The notes under the pieces are model-generated. The model saw only the letters and a list, made by a program, of their open reading frames with translations. It did no database searches and had not been told where the DNA came from. Shown piece after piece: positions 1 to 6,975 of a DNA stretch of 12,827 nucleotides. The position numbers and the translations under genes were made by a program. The DNA comes from Candidatus Latescibacterota bacterium (GTDB lineage: Bacteria > Latescibacterota > UBA2968 > UBA8231). Every line of letters starts with the position of its first letter. Within the stretch, counting starts at the first letter, position 1. The DNA lies in the NCBI GenBank assembly GCA_003529325.1, contig DPVW01000241.1:1-12827 (forward strand). The letters run 5' to 3'.

Positions 1-248
1 GGTCGAGATCCAGAACAACCTGGTGCGTCGCATCACCAGACGCGGCGATGCCAGGGCAGTCTGCTGGCCAATCTCGAAGACCCGCCAATCGGATTTTTCG
101 TTGATGCCCCTGCGGCGGACCTCCATCTTACCGTAGACGCAACCGCGGCGATCGATGCGAGTCCCACACGCACAGGCAAGGCACGACATCGATGGTCAAC
201 AGCACTTGCGAGACAAACCCCGACATAGGTGCCGACGAATACCCATGA
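1..248 (+). pseudogene. Remnant of a right-handed beta-helix protein (3' end, frameshifted)
   Basis: No single frame is open, but three frames together spell the end of a secreted beta-helix protein of the choice-of-anchor-Q type. From base 2 the frame reads VEIQNNLVRRITRRGDA. From about 58 to 160 another frame reads NLEDPPIGFFVDAPAADLHL followed by TVDATAAIDA. At 185 the first frame returns with DIDGQ, and from 219 the third frame gives NPDIGADEYP and a TGA at 246-248. The 'AID...DIDG...PDIGADE' ending is typical of such proteins. At least three frame changes are needed, so this is a decayed gene or a badly sequenced one. The 5' part lies outside the window. It sits directly upstream of the SGNH gene and on the same strand. 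Family assignment rests on remembered motif patterns. Confidence 0.65.
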
Positions 249-282
249 GACCAGATCAACACTCCCAGACAGGCACGAGATA

Positions 283-861
283 ATGGCAAGAATCATGTTG
301 ATCGGTGACTCGATCCGGATGAGCTACGAACCGCTGGTCGACGCCACATTGAGCACCGAGGGACACGAAGTATTCGGCGCACCCGGCAACAGCCAGTTCA
401 CACTGTACACCCTGGCCAGCTTGGGTCCGTGGCTCGCCGAATTCCCCGACCCGGAGGTCGTGCACTGGAACAACGGCCTGCACGACATCGGCCACAATCC
501 GAATCGCGCCCCCGTGCAGATGCCACTCGACGTCTATAGCGGCAATCTGCGTTTTATCGCCCGCCATCTGTTGACCACCGGCGCCCGTATATGTTTTGCC
601 AGCAGTACGCCGGTACACCCCGAGCGCCCCTTCCGCGACGATCAATGGTCCTGGCGCAACGACGAGATCGATGCCTACAACGACGCCGCCCGTCTGGTGA
701 TGTCCGAACTCGGTATACCCGTCAACGAACTGCACAAGGTCGTCGCCGACGACGTGGGTCGATATCTCAGCGACGATCAGTTGCACCTGAGCGACGAGGG
801 CAAACAGACCTGCGCCGACGCCGTCTGTGCCGCCATCCGTGAGCAACTCACCAGCCCATGA
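283..861 (+). CDS. SGNH/GDSL-family hydrolase
   Basis: A 192-residue protein of the SGNH hydrolase fold, which covers esterases and lipases acting on acyl or acetyl esters, often on carbohydrates. Block I is IGDSIRMSY with the nucleophile Ser10. The block III Asn lies in HWNNGLHD (residues 61-67). Block V is SDDQLHLSDEG, with Asp165 and His168 as the DxxH pair. Length near 190 residues suits a single-domain member. No signal peptide is visible, so it is probably cytoplasmic. A GTG at 229 would add 18 residues, but that stretch is the frame overlapping the upstream beta-helix remnant and looks non-coding. ATG 283 places the GDS motif at the expected N-terminal position. The ribosome binding site is weak. 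The stop overlaps the next start as ATGA (858-861), so the two genes are translationally coupled. The substrate is unknown. Confidence 0.85.
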   Translation: MARIMLIGDSIRMSYEPLVDATLSTEGHEVFGAPGNSQFTLYTLASLGPWLAEFPDPEVVHWNNGLHDIGHNPNRAPVQMPLDVYSGNLRFIARHLLTTGARICFASSTPVHPERPFRDDQWSWRNDEIDAYNDAARLVMSELGIPVNELHKVVADDVGRYLSDDQLHLSDEGKQTCADAVCAAIREQLTSP

Positions 862-1724
862 CGCGATTCCTGTATATCTCGGATACGCACTGGGGCTCCG
901 GCGACACCGGCTACACGATGCAGCCCAAATACGACCACGAACTGCCAGCACTTCTCGCTGCATTGCAGGACTGGATCGAGGCGCATGGTCCCATCGACTT
1001 CCTGCTGCACGGTGGCGACATGATCCACGAGATGAGCGCAGACAATATCCGCCAGGCAGCCGCATGGTTCGACCTGCCCCTGCCGATCCATCTCTGTCTC
1101 GGCAATCACGATCTTACCGCCCACGACAGCGTCGACACCTGGATGGCCCTGGCGCCCCAGTTCTTTCCAGAGGCTTCCACGGACTTCACAATCAAAACGA
1201 CGGATTGCATGATTCACGTCATCCCGAATCAGTATGGTCCAACGCCATTTCTCTGGGATCGGACCCAGGACCCACACTTCCTCGACAGCCAGATTCAGGC
1301 ACTCGAACAACGACTTGATGCCGCGCCGGACACGACCCACCTGATCCTCACTCACAGCCCCGTACACGACCTCCCGCAGGCACAATCCGGGCTGGACAAA
1401 CCCTTCCACCAACCACTGGCATCCTTCACCGACTGTGTCGTGGAATTGGCCGAGAAGTATGATGTCCCCTGTGTCCTTGGGGCGCACAGCCACGTCAACA
1501 TGAACAAGGAACTGAATGGCGTGAATTACATCACCGTCAGCCCCCTGGTTGAAACACCCTTTGAATTCAAGTTATTTGAAGTTCTGCCAGAGTCGTTGAC
1601 GATGGAGACACACAACCTCTGGGATCGTATGGATGTGGGCGCCAGATACAACTGGAACAGTACCTTTGTTCAAGGGCGCGCCTGCGATCGATCATTCCAC
1701 CGAACCCTGACCCCACATTCCTGA
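858..1724 (+). CDS. Calcineurin-like metallophosphoesterase
   Basis: A 288-residue member of the binuclear metallophosphoesterase superfamily, which hydrolyses phosphomonoesters or diesters. All core motifs are visible in order: D9-x-H11 in YISDTHWG, G53-D54 in HGGDM, GNHD at 82-85, His166 in LTHSP, and the GxHxH-type GAHSH at 208-212. No signal peptide or membrane segment is seen. It starts inside the stop codon of the SGNH hydrolase gene (ATGA), and a 13-base gap follows before the ArsC-like gene, so the three probably form one transcript. The sequence does not show whether the substrate is a nucleotide, a phospholipid head group or a sugar phosphate. Pairing with an esterase suggests stepwise deacylation and dephosphorylation of one compound, which is inference. 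Confidence 0.88.
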   Translation: MTRFLYISDTHWGSGDTGYTMQPKYDHELPALLAALQDWIEAHGPIDFLLHGGDMIHEMSADNIRQAAAWFDLPLPIHLCLGNHDLTAHDSVDTWMALAPQFFPEASTDFTIKTTDCMIHVIPNQYGPTPFLWDRTQDPHFLDSQIQALEQRLDAAPDTTHLILTHSPVHDLPQAQSGLDKPFHQPLASFTDCVVELAEKYDVPCVLGAHSHVNMNKELNGVNYITVSPLVETPFEFKLFEVLPESLTMETHNLWDRMDVGARYNWNSTFVQGRACDRSFHRTLTPHS

Positions 1725-1737
1725 AGGAGCGAATGCC

Positions 1738-2088
1738 ATGGCGGAGATCACCGTCTACCACAACCCCAATTGAGGCAAGTCCAGGGGTGCGCTGGAAATC
1801 CTGCGTGCCGACAACGTCGAGTTCGACGTCATCGAATACATCAAGAATCCACCGACTGAACACGTGCTGCGACGCTTCCTGAAGCTGCTGGCGTGCGAAC
1901 CCAAAGAACTCTTGCACTCCGGTGCCTTCGGCAATTTGGAGCGAAACATCGGAGAGATCGACACGCCCGATGCCCTCATCGAAGTTCTGCTCGAGCATCC
2001 GGAGGTCATGAACCGCCCCGTCATTGTTCGCGGTGATCGGGCCGTCATCGCCCGTCCGTCCGAAAAGGTGCGCGAAATCCTCGACTGA
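1738..2088 (+). CDS. ArsC/Spx-family thioredoxin-fold protein with in-frame TGA at the catalytic Cys (candidate selenoprotein)
   Basis: Read through the TGA at 1771-1773, this is a 116-residue protein, the usual length of the E. coli plasmid-type ArsC/YffB/Spx-related family. The N-terminus is MAEITVYHNPN-U-GKSRGA. The TGA is codon 12, exactly where ArsC has its catalytic Cys12 in the HNPxC motif, and it is the only internal stop. Downstream the family pattern continues: HPEVMNRPVIV with Arg93, and ARPSE with Arg106, matching the family's Arg94 and Arg107. The third substrate arginine, Arg60, is replaced by His60 (KELLHSG). A clear AAGGAG at 1724-1729 lies 8 bases before the ATG, overlapping the upstream stop. 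Selenocysteine insertion is the preferred reading because of the TGA position, the intact remainder and the hairpin at 1774-1809. A TGC/TGT-to-TGA nonsense mutation or sequencing error is the alternative. An ordinary gene finder would call only the fragment from about 1864. Arsenate reduction is not proven; a thiol/selenol oxidoreductase role is the safer statement. Confidence 0.78.
1774..1809 (+). promoter_or_regulatory. SECIS-like stem-loop immediately after the TGA codon
   Basis: The bases right after the TGA can form an upper stem TCCAG (1780-1784) with CTGGA (1792-1796), five perfect pairs. They enclose a 7-base loop GGGTGCG that starts with G and contains GGGT. GGCA (1774-1777) can pair with TGCC (1806-1809) as a lower stem. 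Bacterial SECIS elements are hairpins just 3' of the UGA with guanines and a U in the apical loop, bound by SelB. The loop here begins 11 bases after the TGA, on the short side compared with what I recall of E. coli fdhF, and the internal bulge is lopsided. The fold was found by eye, without energy calculation. Confidence 0.45.
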
Positions 2089-2104
2089 TCTGGTATACAG
2101 TTGC

Positions 2105-3307
2105 TCAGTCTGTGGGCGCGCCACCGAAGTGCGACGCCGCCGGCGCCTGGTAACTGACCCGTAATTCGGGTGTTGCCACGCGTCGGTGGCCGTCCACTTT
2201 CGACTCCAGACAGCGCTCCAGCATGCCACTCGTCAACAAGGTTCGCTCCACCGGGTAGGGGGCCCGTCCCGTGACGAACATCTCCTCCGCTTTCTGCATC
2301 AGACAGGCGGAGTAGGTGACATTCGGCGCCCCGGGCAACAGAAACTGCAACGACACCACCTCCCCTTCGGCACCCCCCAGTCTGGCGGCAAAGGTCGAGT
2401 CCTGGACGGCGCCATTGAGCATCAGCAAGGTCGCCTGCAGGCCATCTTCGTAGTCGATGAAATACGCCGCCGGCTTTTCCACCAGTTCCTCAAGTTCGCC
2501 GCTGTGGGCCAGGTTCTGCGGTCGACCATCGCTCAAGGCGATGCCACTGCGCGAATCGGAACGCGCCAACGCGCCTTCGAGCAGACGCCTCGACCAGCGC
2601 CCCTGCTGGCCCGCCTGCCAGACGGCATCCCCTTCGATGAGTTGCACCGCCGCCACACCCGTCTCGCCCCCCTGGCGTCGCTCCACCATGCACTGCATTG
2701 CTTCCAGGGCATGAAAATCCATCGCATCGGAGCCACCCACACCGATCATCAGCGCCTCCTCGATGTGGCATCCCAGGGACAGTTCCAGAGGCGGCAACCG
2801 AAACGTCACCGGCAAAGACGAACCGGCGAGCAGTGGAAAATCGAGTTCCCGTGCGGCCGCCACCATCTGCTCTGCCTTGTCGAAACTGTAGGACAGGTGT
2901 TTGTCGTTGAACACCGGCACGGAACGACCATCCTGCCGGAAGACATCGACGATCTGCGAAAAGAACTCGTAGCGTGGGTAAAGTTTCTGCCCCTTGTCGT
3001 TGGCGGGATAATCGCCATGCTCGCCGATGAGCAGTACACCATCCACGGCAAGCGCGTCCGTGCCAAGGCGCAGGGCCTCGGCGATCGTCGAGTAGATGGT
3101 GAAGCCGCATTCCTCCGCCCGCTGCCGACTCACATCCTGTCCCGGTGACTGATCGACGAATACGCCAGCCACATCGAAGGCGGGCCGGTGCCAGCGACCA
3201 TCGCGCGGGTATCCACACAGGAAGCGCTCCCCCATATGGTTCGCATGACTGCGCCAATCCCAGAACGTGGTGATGATCGCCAGCTTCTGTCGTTGTGGGG
3301 TCGCCAT
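2105..3307 (-). CDS. Gfo/Idh/MocA-like oxidoreductase-family protein (DKHL subgroup), copy 2
   Basis: A 400-residue protein of a family found in several environmental phyla and usually annotated as hypothetical or Gfo/Idh/MocA-like. The N-terminal half holds VDGVLLIGEHGDYP (about 89-101) and VPVFNDKHLS (130-139). DKH sits where true family members carry the EKP motif, followed by a helix and LAGSSLPVTFR. The canonical GxGxxG nucleotide motif is not evident. The C-terminal part carries GGETGVAAVQ and PVERTLLTSG. ATG 3307 is chosen over GTG 3310 because the ribosome binding site GGAGGG (3312-3317) leaves 4 bases before ATG but only 1 before GTG; it overlaps the upstream stop by one base (TGATG). 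It is the last gene of the minus-strand operon and ends 16 bases from the converging ArsC-like gene. It is clearly paralogous to the gene at 3307-4500. Catalytic role unknown; dehydrogenase or isomerase chemistry on a sugar is a guess. Confidence 0.72.
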   Translation of the reverse strand: MATPQRQKLAIITTFWDWRSHANHMGERFLCGYPRDGRWHRPAFDVAGVFVDQSPGQDVSRQRAEECGFTIYSTIAEALRLGTDALAVDGVLLIGEHGDYPANDKGQKLYPRYEFFSQIVDVFRQDGRSVPVFNDKHLSYSFDKAEQMVAAARELDFPLLAGSSLPVTFRLPPLELSLGCHIEEALMIGVGGSDAMDFHALEAMQCMVERRQGGETGVAAVQLIEGDAVWQAGQQGRWSRRLLEGALARSDSRSGIALSDGRPQNLAHSGELEELVEKPAAYFIDYEDGLQATLLMLNGAVQDSTFAARLGGAEGEVVSLQFLLPGAPNVTYSACLMQKAEEMFVTGRAPYPVERTLLTSGMLERCLESKVDGHRRVATPELRVSYQAPAASHFGGAPTD

Positions 3308-4500
3308 CACGCCCTCCGGAAGGTGGAACTCTCATCCACCTGGTAGTTGATGTCGAGGTGCGGTGTTTCGAACTTCTCGCCCTGCCACAGGGAGGTGACA
3401 CCGGCGATGCTGAGACCGGTGGTCAGCAACGTGCGCTCGATCGGGAATGGGGGCTTGCCATGGACGATGAGATTCTCGATGTGATGGCACATGGGGTTAA
3501 AGAAGTTGGGTTGCATCTGGTGGCCTGCGCCAAGGTAAAACAGCAACGACAGCGGATCCTCTCGATCAGCGAGACGGGCGGCGACGGTGATGTCCCGCAC
3601 GAGACCTTCCATGAGGAACATGGTCCCCTTCAATCCATCCGCGTATTCGATGCGATAGGCAACCGGCGGCGATCCAACCAACTGTGGCAGCTCTTCCCGC
3701 GTCGGATAGGTGTGTCGATGGCTCTCATCCAGCGGTTTCAGACTGAAACTGCGGCACAGGCACGCCTCAAACAGCGCCGCATCCCAGGCGCCGTCATCGA
3801 GGGCCTGCCAGACGGCATCACCCCGCATTGCGTGGACGGCGACGACACCCGTTTCCCCTCCCTCCCGACGTTCCGCCAGAGACTGCATGCCCTCGAGCGT
3901 ATGGATATCGTAGCTGTCGATCCCGCCGACGCCGACACCGACGATCTCTTCGGTCTCAGCCCCCCAGGGCAGATCGACAGAGGGCACGCGGCGACTGATC
4001 GGCACCGATGAACCGGCCATGAATGGGAAGTCGAGTTCGCGGCTGATGGCGACCATCTCCTGTGCCCACTCCCAGTTCCAGGACAGATGTTTGTCGCAAA
4101 ACACGGGCACACTGCGCCCACTGGCACGGAAAACATCCACCGTCTGCTGGAAGAATTCATATCGAGGATACAGCGTCTGGCCCTGCTCGTTCTTCGGATA
4201 CACACCATGCTCGGCGATCAACACGACACCGTCGACATCCAGTTCATTGCCACCCAGCGTCAGCGCCTCGGCGATGGTCGGGTATATGCGCAGATCGTCG
4301 TGGCGTGTCTCCCGCTCGCGGCTGAGATCGGACTCCGGGAACTGATCCACATACAGTGACACCACGTCCAACTCCGGCTGGTGCCAGCGACTGCCCCAAC
4401 CGTAACCACCCATCAGTCGATCGACGATATTCTGCCCGTGCGAGTACTTGCGATACTCCGTCACCAAGGCGGCGACGCGCGGACGGCGAGCAGCCATCAT
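3307..4500 (-). CDS. Gfo/Idh/MocA-like oxidoreductase-family protein (DKHL subgroup), copy 1
   Basis: A 397-residue paralogue of its downstream neighbour, sharing in the same order VDGVVLIAEHGVYP (89-102), LYPRYEFF, VPVFCDKHLS (131-140), MAGSSVPISRR, GGETGV, DAVWQA and FPIERTLLTTG. As in the other copy, no clear glycine-rich dinucleotide motif is visible at the N-terminus. ATG 4500 is taken because it overlaps the TGA of the upstream amidohydrolase as ATGA. A second ATG at 4497 is equally possible. A longer frame reaching 4548 would run into the amidohydrolase coding region and is not favoured. No Shine-Dalgarno sequence precedes it, so translation probably depends on coupling. Two tandem copies suggest either a hetero-oligomer or two related steps. 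Compared with copy 2 the middle differs most, around residues 240-265 (CLCRSFSLKPLDESH). Confidence 0.72.
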   Translation of the reverse strand: MMAARRPRVAALVTEYRKYSHGQNIVDRLMGGYGWGSRWHQPELDVVSLYVDQFPESDLSRERETRHDDLRIYPTIAEALTLGGNELDVDGVVLIAEHGVYPKNEQGQTLYPRYEFFQQTVDVFRASGRSVPVFCDKHLSWNWEWAQEMVAISRELDFPFMAGSSVPISRRVPSVDLPWGAETEEIVGVGVGGIDSYDIHTLEGMQSLAERREGGETGVVAVHAMRGDAVWQALDDGAWDAALFEACLCRSFSLKPLDESHRHTYPTREELPQLVGSPPVAYRIEYADGLKGTMFLMEGLVRDITVAARLADREDPLSLLFYLGAGHQMQPNFFNPMCHHIENLIVHGKPPFPIERTLLTTGLSIAGVTSLWQGEKFETPHLDINYQVDESSTFRRA

Positions 4501-5324
4501 TGCGCACCAAATCTGTAGATACTCAGGGCCGTCTTGGCGAAGAGCCACTCTTTGTCGGCAGCATTGAGAAAGTCCATGTGGTCACGGAACAGTTCGAGGG
4601 CGGGACCATAACCGACGCCCTGCAGCACACCCGGGAAGTTTGTGCCCCACATCAGGCGCTCGGGACCAAAGGCATCGTATAGCTTCTGGAAAGTGGGAAA
4701 TGTATCCGGGAACGGAAAAGGTTTTGTCGACTTGTGGGCCTGGGGTGAGAACTTCACATAAACATTCGGATACTGCGCCATGTTCAACACATTGCCCAGC
4801 AGTGGCGCCGGTGCCTCTTCGTCCGTCGGTGCGCCACCGATATGATCGAGGGCGACCTTGACCCCGGGGAAACGGGCAACAATCGGTTCGATAGCCGGCA
4901 GCAGCGCTGCTGGGCCAAAGCTCAAGAAAGATGCCCCCAACTCTTCCGCCTTGCGCCAGATCGGATCCTGATCTGACGCCGCCCATTCGGCAGGGTCATC
5001 CGGTCGACCCAGGTGCATACGCAACCCGGCAAAGCCCTGCTCGGTAACCAGCCGCTCGAGTTGCTCGGCCGCATCCGGGGCATGGCGGTCCACCAGGCCA
5101 ATGGCGGCGAATTTGCCAGGATACCGCTTCAGTGAGTCTGCTACGTATAGATTGTCGTATAGGTAGTGGATCGGCTGGACGATGACGGCCTTGTCCACGC
5201 CATGGGTCTCCATGGTCTCCACCAGCAGTTCAGCAGTCCCAGCTTCGGCCGCCTGTCGACCATCGGCGAAGGGATATTTCGCATAGTCGTCGGTCCAGAC
5301 GTGCAGATGTGCATCGATGATCAT
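4497..5324 (-). CDS. Amidohydrolase-2 family (COG3618-like) TIM-barrel hydrolase, probable lactonase
   Basis: A 275-residue protein of the amidohydrolase-2 group, whose known members hydrolyse sugar lactones or pyrone dicarboxylates. It opens with MIIDAHLHVW, giving the H6-x-H8 pair on strand 1. Further conserved blocks are GFAGLRMHLG (97-106), VALDHIGG (157-164, His161) and LMWGTNFPG (224-232). The last block usually reads GSDxP with a catalytic Asp; here Asn229 is present, as in some members of the family. No signal peptide. GAGGAG (5334-5339) overlaps the upstream stop and lies 9 bases before the ATG, which fixes the start. In the operon it follows the isomerase-like gene and precedes the two Gfo/Idh-like genes, an order consistent with oxidation of a sugar to a lactone and then ring opening. 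The exact substrate is not readable. Confidence 0.82.
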   Translation of the reverse strand: MIIDAHLHVWTDDYAKYPFADGRQAAEAGTAELLVETMETHGVDKAVIVQPIHYLYDNLYVADSLKRYPGKFAAIGLVDRHAPDAAEQLERLVTEQGFAGLRMHLGRPDDPAEWAASDQDPIWRKAEELGASFLSFGPAALLPAIEPIVARFPGVKVALDHIGGAPTDEEAPAPLLGNVLNMAQYPNVYVKFSPQAHKSTKPFPFPDTFPTFQKLYDAFGPERLMWGTNFPGVLQGVGYGPALELFRDHMDFLNAADKEWLFAKTALSIYRFGAQ

Positions 5325-5337
5325 TATGGCGAGCTCC

Positions 5338-6162
5338 TCATGAATAGGCGGCGGCGATCATCTCACGCAGGTGTTGCACAGCCAGTGCCCGACACGCTTC
5401 GTTCGTGCACTCGTTGCGGTCACCCAGTTCGAAGACCAGACCGATGGTGCCGTTGAAATCGACATCGCGCAGAATCCGCACGATCCGTCCGTAGTCGAGC
5501 CACTCCTCCCGCCCCGAGTCGATCTTGTAGATCTTGGCTCGTACGTAGGTCGCGTGCGCTGCGGTGGGTTTCAAGTAATCCTCATATAGATCGACGGACG
5601 AATCCCATTCCCCCCGTGGATGGGAGCCAATCGCCCCCTCCCACTGACCGGTGTCGAGCAGGAAAGTGAAGTTGTCGCGATCGACCTCGCGCAGGATTCG
5701 CAGGACCTGACCCGTATTCATGGCAAAGCTGCCATTGTTGTGATTCTGTACTGCCAGTTGCACACCCCTGGCGGCGGCATACGCTGCCAGCTCCTGAAAG
5801 CTCTCGATCATCGGCGCCCACAGCGCCTCTTGTTCGGCAACGGTGTCCGGCCACTTGTGGCGGGCGAACAGCCTCAATACCTGCGCGCCCAGAAATGCCG
5901 TCGCGTCCACATCCGCCTGTCCCTGTGCCAGTCGCCGGCCTCGCTCCTCTGCCGGTCCCACCAGACTGCCCCCACCGGCATACCCGATCGTCAAGCCCGA
6001 GCGCAGACATTCACCCCGTACGTGGCGCAGATAGTCCTGCTCTCGATTCATGCCCGAAAGATGCAAATCCACCGCATCCAACTGAAGCCCCTTCGCCTCC
6101 GCGATCGCCGCGGCGATCGTCATCGTCGCCGTCTCTCGCGCCATCATTCCCAGCCGTATCAT
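5338..6162 (-). CDS. Sugar phosphate isomerase/epimerase-like TIM-barrel protein (xylose isomerase-like, AP_endonuc_2)
   Basis: A 274-residue protein of the xylose-isomerase-like TIM-barrel superfamily. The start MIRLGMMARE is the typical first strand. Later strands give QLDAVDLHLSG (27-37), QVLRLFA (94-100), GVQLAVQNHNN (133-143), FTFLLDTGQWE (166-176), HATYVRAKIYK (203-213) and GLVFELGDRN (241-250). Likely metal or substrate ligands are Gln139/His141, Asp170, His203 and Glu245; many relatives have Glu where Gln139 stands. ATG 6162 is chosen because AGGGA lies six bases upstream and the PhyH gene ends at 6164. A longer frame to 6318 would only read antisense-looking sequence within the PhyH gene. 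It probably isomerises or epimerises the product of the dioxygenase step, inferred from operon position. Confidence 0.82.
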   Translation of the reverse strand: MIRLGMMARETATMTIAAAIAEAKGLQLDAVDLHLSGMNREQDYLRHVRGECLRSGLTIGYAGGGSLVGPAEERGRRLAQGQADVDATAFLGAQVLRLFARHKWPDTVAEQEALWAPMIESFQELAAYAAARGVQLAVQNHNNGSFAMNTGQVLRILREVDRDNFTFLLDTGQWEGAIGSHPRGEWDSSVDLYEDYLKPTAAHATYVRAKIYKIDSGREEWLDYGRIVRILRDVDFNGTIGLVFELGDRNECTNEACRALAVQHLREMIAAAYS

Positions 6163-6163
6163 T

Positions 6164-6931
6164 TCAGTTCCCTGTCCCGCGAACGACCGGCATATTTTCT
6201 GCCGGCTCGGTCTGACGATTCCCACCCAGGGGCTGCGCCCTGGCGTCCATGTAATGAATGGCGAGGGCCCTGCGGCCGCGGCCCGTCGTATTGGCAAGCG
6301 TGCGATGCGGTGTGGCACCGTGATGGAACATCACCTGACCGGCGGAAAGTTCCAGTGCCGTCGCCAGCGATTCATCGGCACCCGTCATGGCGTACCCCGC
6401 CGATTCCAAACCCTCATGCTCCCGCAAGCGATCATGATGCCGTGGCAACACCCACATACAGCCATTGTCCACCGTCACGTCATCAAAAGCCAGCCAGCAG
6501 GAGACGACGGGTCGATCACCGCTGATGCGGAAGTAGTAGTCATCCTGATGCCAGTGCACGAGCCCCCCTGTGTGCGGTGGTTTGTACAACCCCTGACAGA
6601 GAATCACCTTGAGATCGGGACCGATCAGAGACTCCACGCGGTCGAGGATTCGCGCATCCCGCACCAGACCAGCGAACAGCTGATGGTGCAGATGCGCCGC
6701 GCGGATCTGATACACCTGGGTCGCCCTGCCATCCGCCAGCTCTCCATCACGAATGCTCTCCAGTTCGCCCTCGGCCTGCATCTTGTCCAGACACAACGAA
6801 TAGGCCTCGCCCAGCGCCTCGACCTCACCCGTTTCAAACAGGACTTCATCCACCAGGAACCCCTGTTCGTTGAACAGATCGACCTGGTCAGACGACAGCG
6901 TACGATTTTTCGACTGTTTCACAGTGCTCAA
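6164..6931 (-). CDS. Phytanoyl-CoA dioxygenase (PhyH) family Fe(II)/2-oxoglutarate oxygenase
   Basis: A 255-residue PhyH-family oxygenase, which hydroxylates an organic substrate with O2 and 2-oxoglutarate. The complete facial triad is visible: H128-Q-D130 in VHWHQDDYYF and the distal His209 in HHGATPHRT. Asn214 and Arg221 follow, fitting the 2-oxoglutarate-binding end of the motif (GRRALAIHY). The N-terminal part reads as the usual helical lead (SSDQVDLFNEQGFLV). The start is an unusual TTG at 6931 with GGAG nine bases upstream; a GTG at 6922 is the alternative. A 44-base gap separates it from the beta-helix gene, and only one base separates its stop from the next start. No signal peptide. 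It is the only catalytically complete dioxygenase in the window, so it presumably performs the hydroxylation step of the operon. Confidence 0.88.
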   Translation of the reverse strand: MSTVKQSKNRTLSSDQVDLFNEQGFLVDEVLFETGEVEALGEAYSLCLDKMQAEGELESIRDGELADGRATQVYQIRAAHLHHQLFAGLVRDARILDRVESLIGPDLKVILCQGLYKPPHTGGLVHWHQDDYYFRISGDRPVVSCWLAFDDVTVDNGCMWVLPRHHDRLREHEGLESAGYAMTGADESLATALELSAGQVMFHHGATPHRTLANTTGRGRRALAIHYMDARAQPLGGNRQTEPAENMPVVRGTGN

Positions 6932-6975
6932 ACTAACTGGCTCCGATCGGTGCGCCCAATTGGTGTCCTGGCCCG

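Noticed and set aside
256..1065. Long open frame on the minus strand opposite the SGNH and phosphoesterase genes
   Set aside because: It is antisense to two genes with complete catalytic motifs, has no recognisable domain, and is typical of GC-rich shadow frames.
1864..2088. A separate 74-residue gene starting at GTG 1864
   Set aside because: It is only the C-terminal part of the ArsC-like gene. The conserved N-terminus, start codon and ribosome binding site lie upstream of the TGA at 1771.
2186..3148. 320-codon plus-strand frame opposite the Gfo/Idh-like gene
   Set aside because: Its product is rich in His, Arg and Gln with no domain pattern. The minus strand carries a clear paralogous family with a coupled start.
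5620..6525. 301-codon plus-strand frame over the isomerase and PhyH genes
   Set aside because: It spans two well-supported minus-strand genes and has a low-complexity Pro/Arg/His composition.
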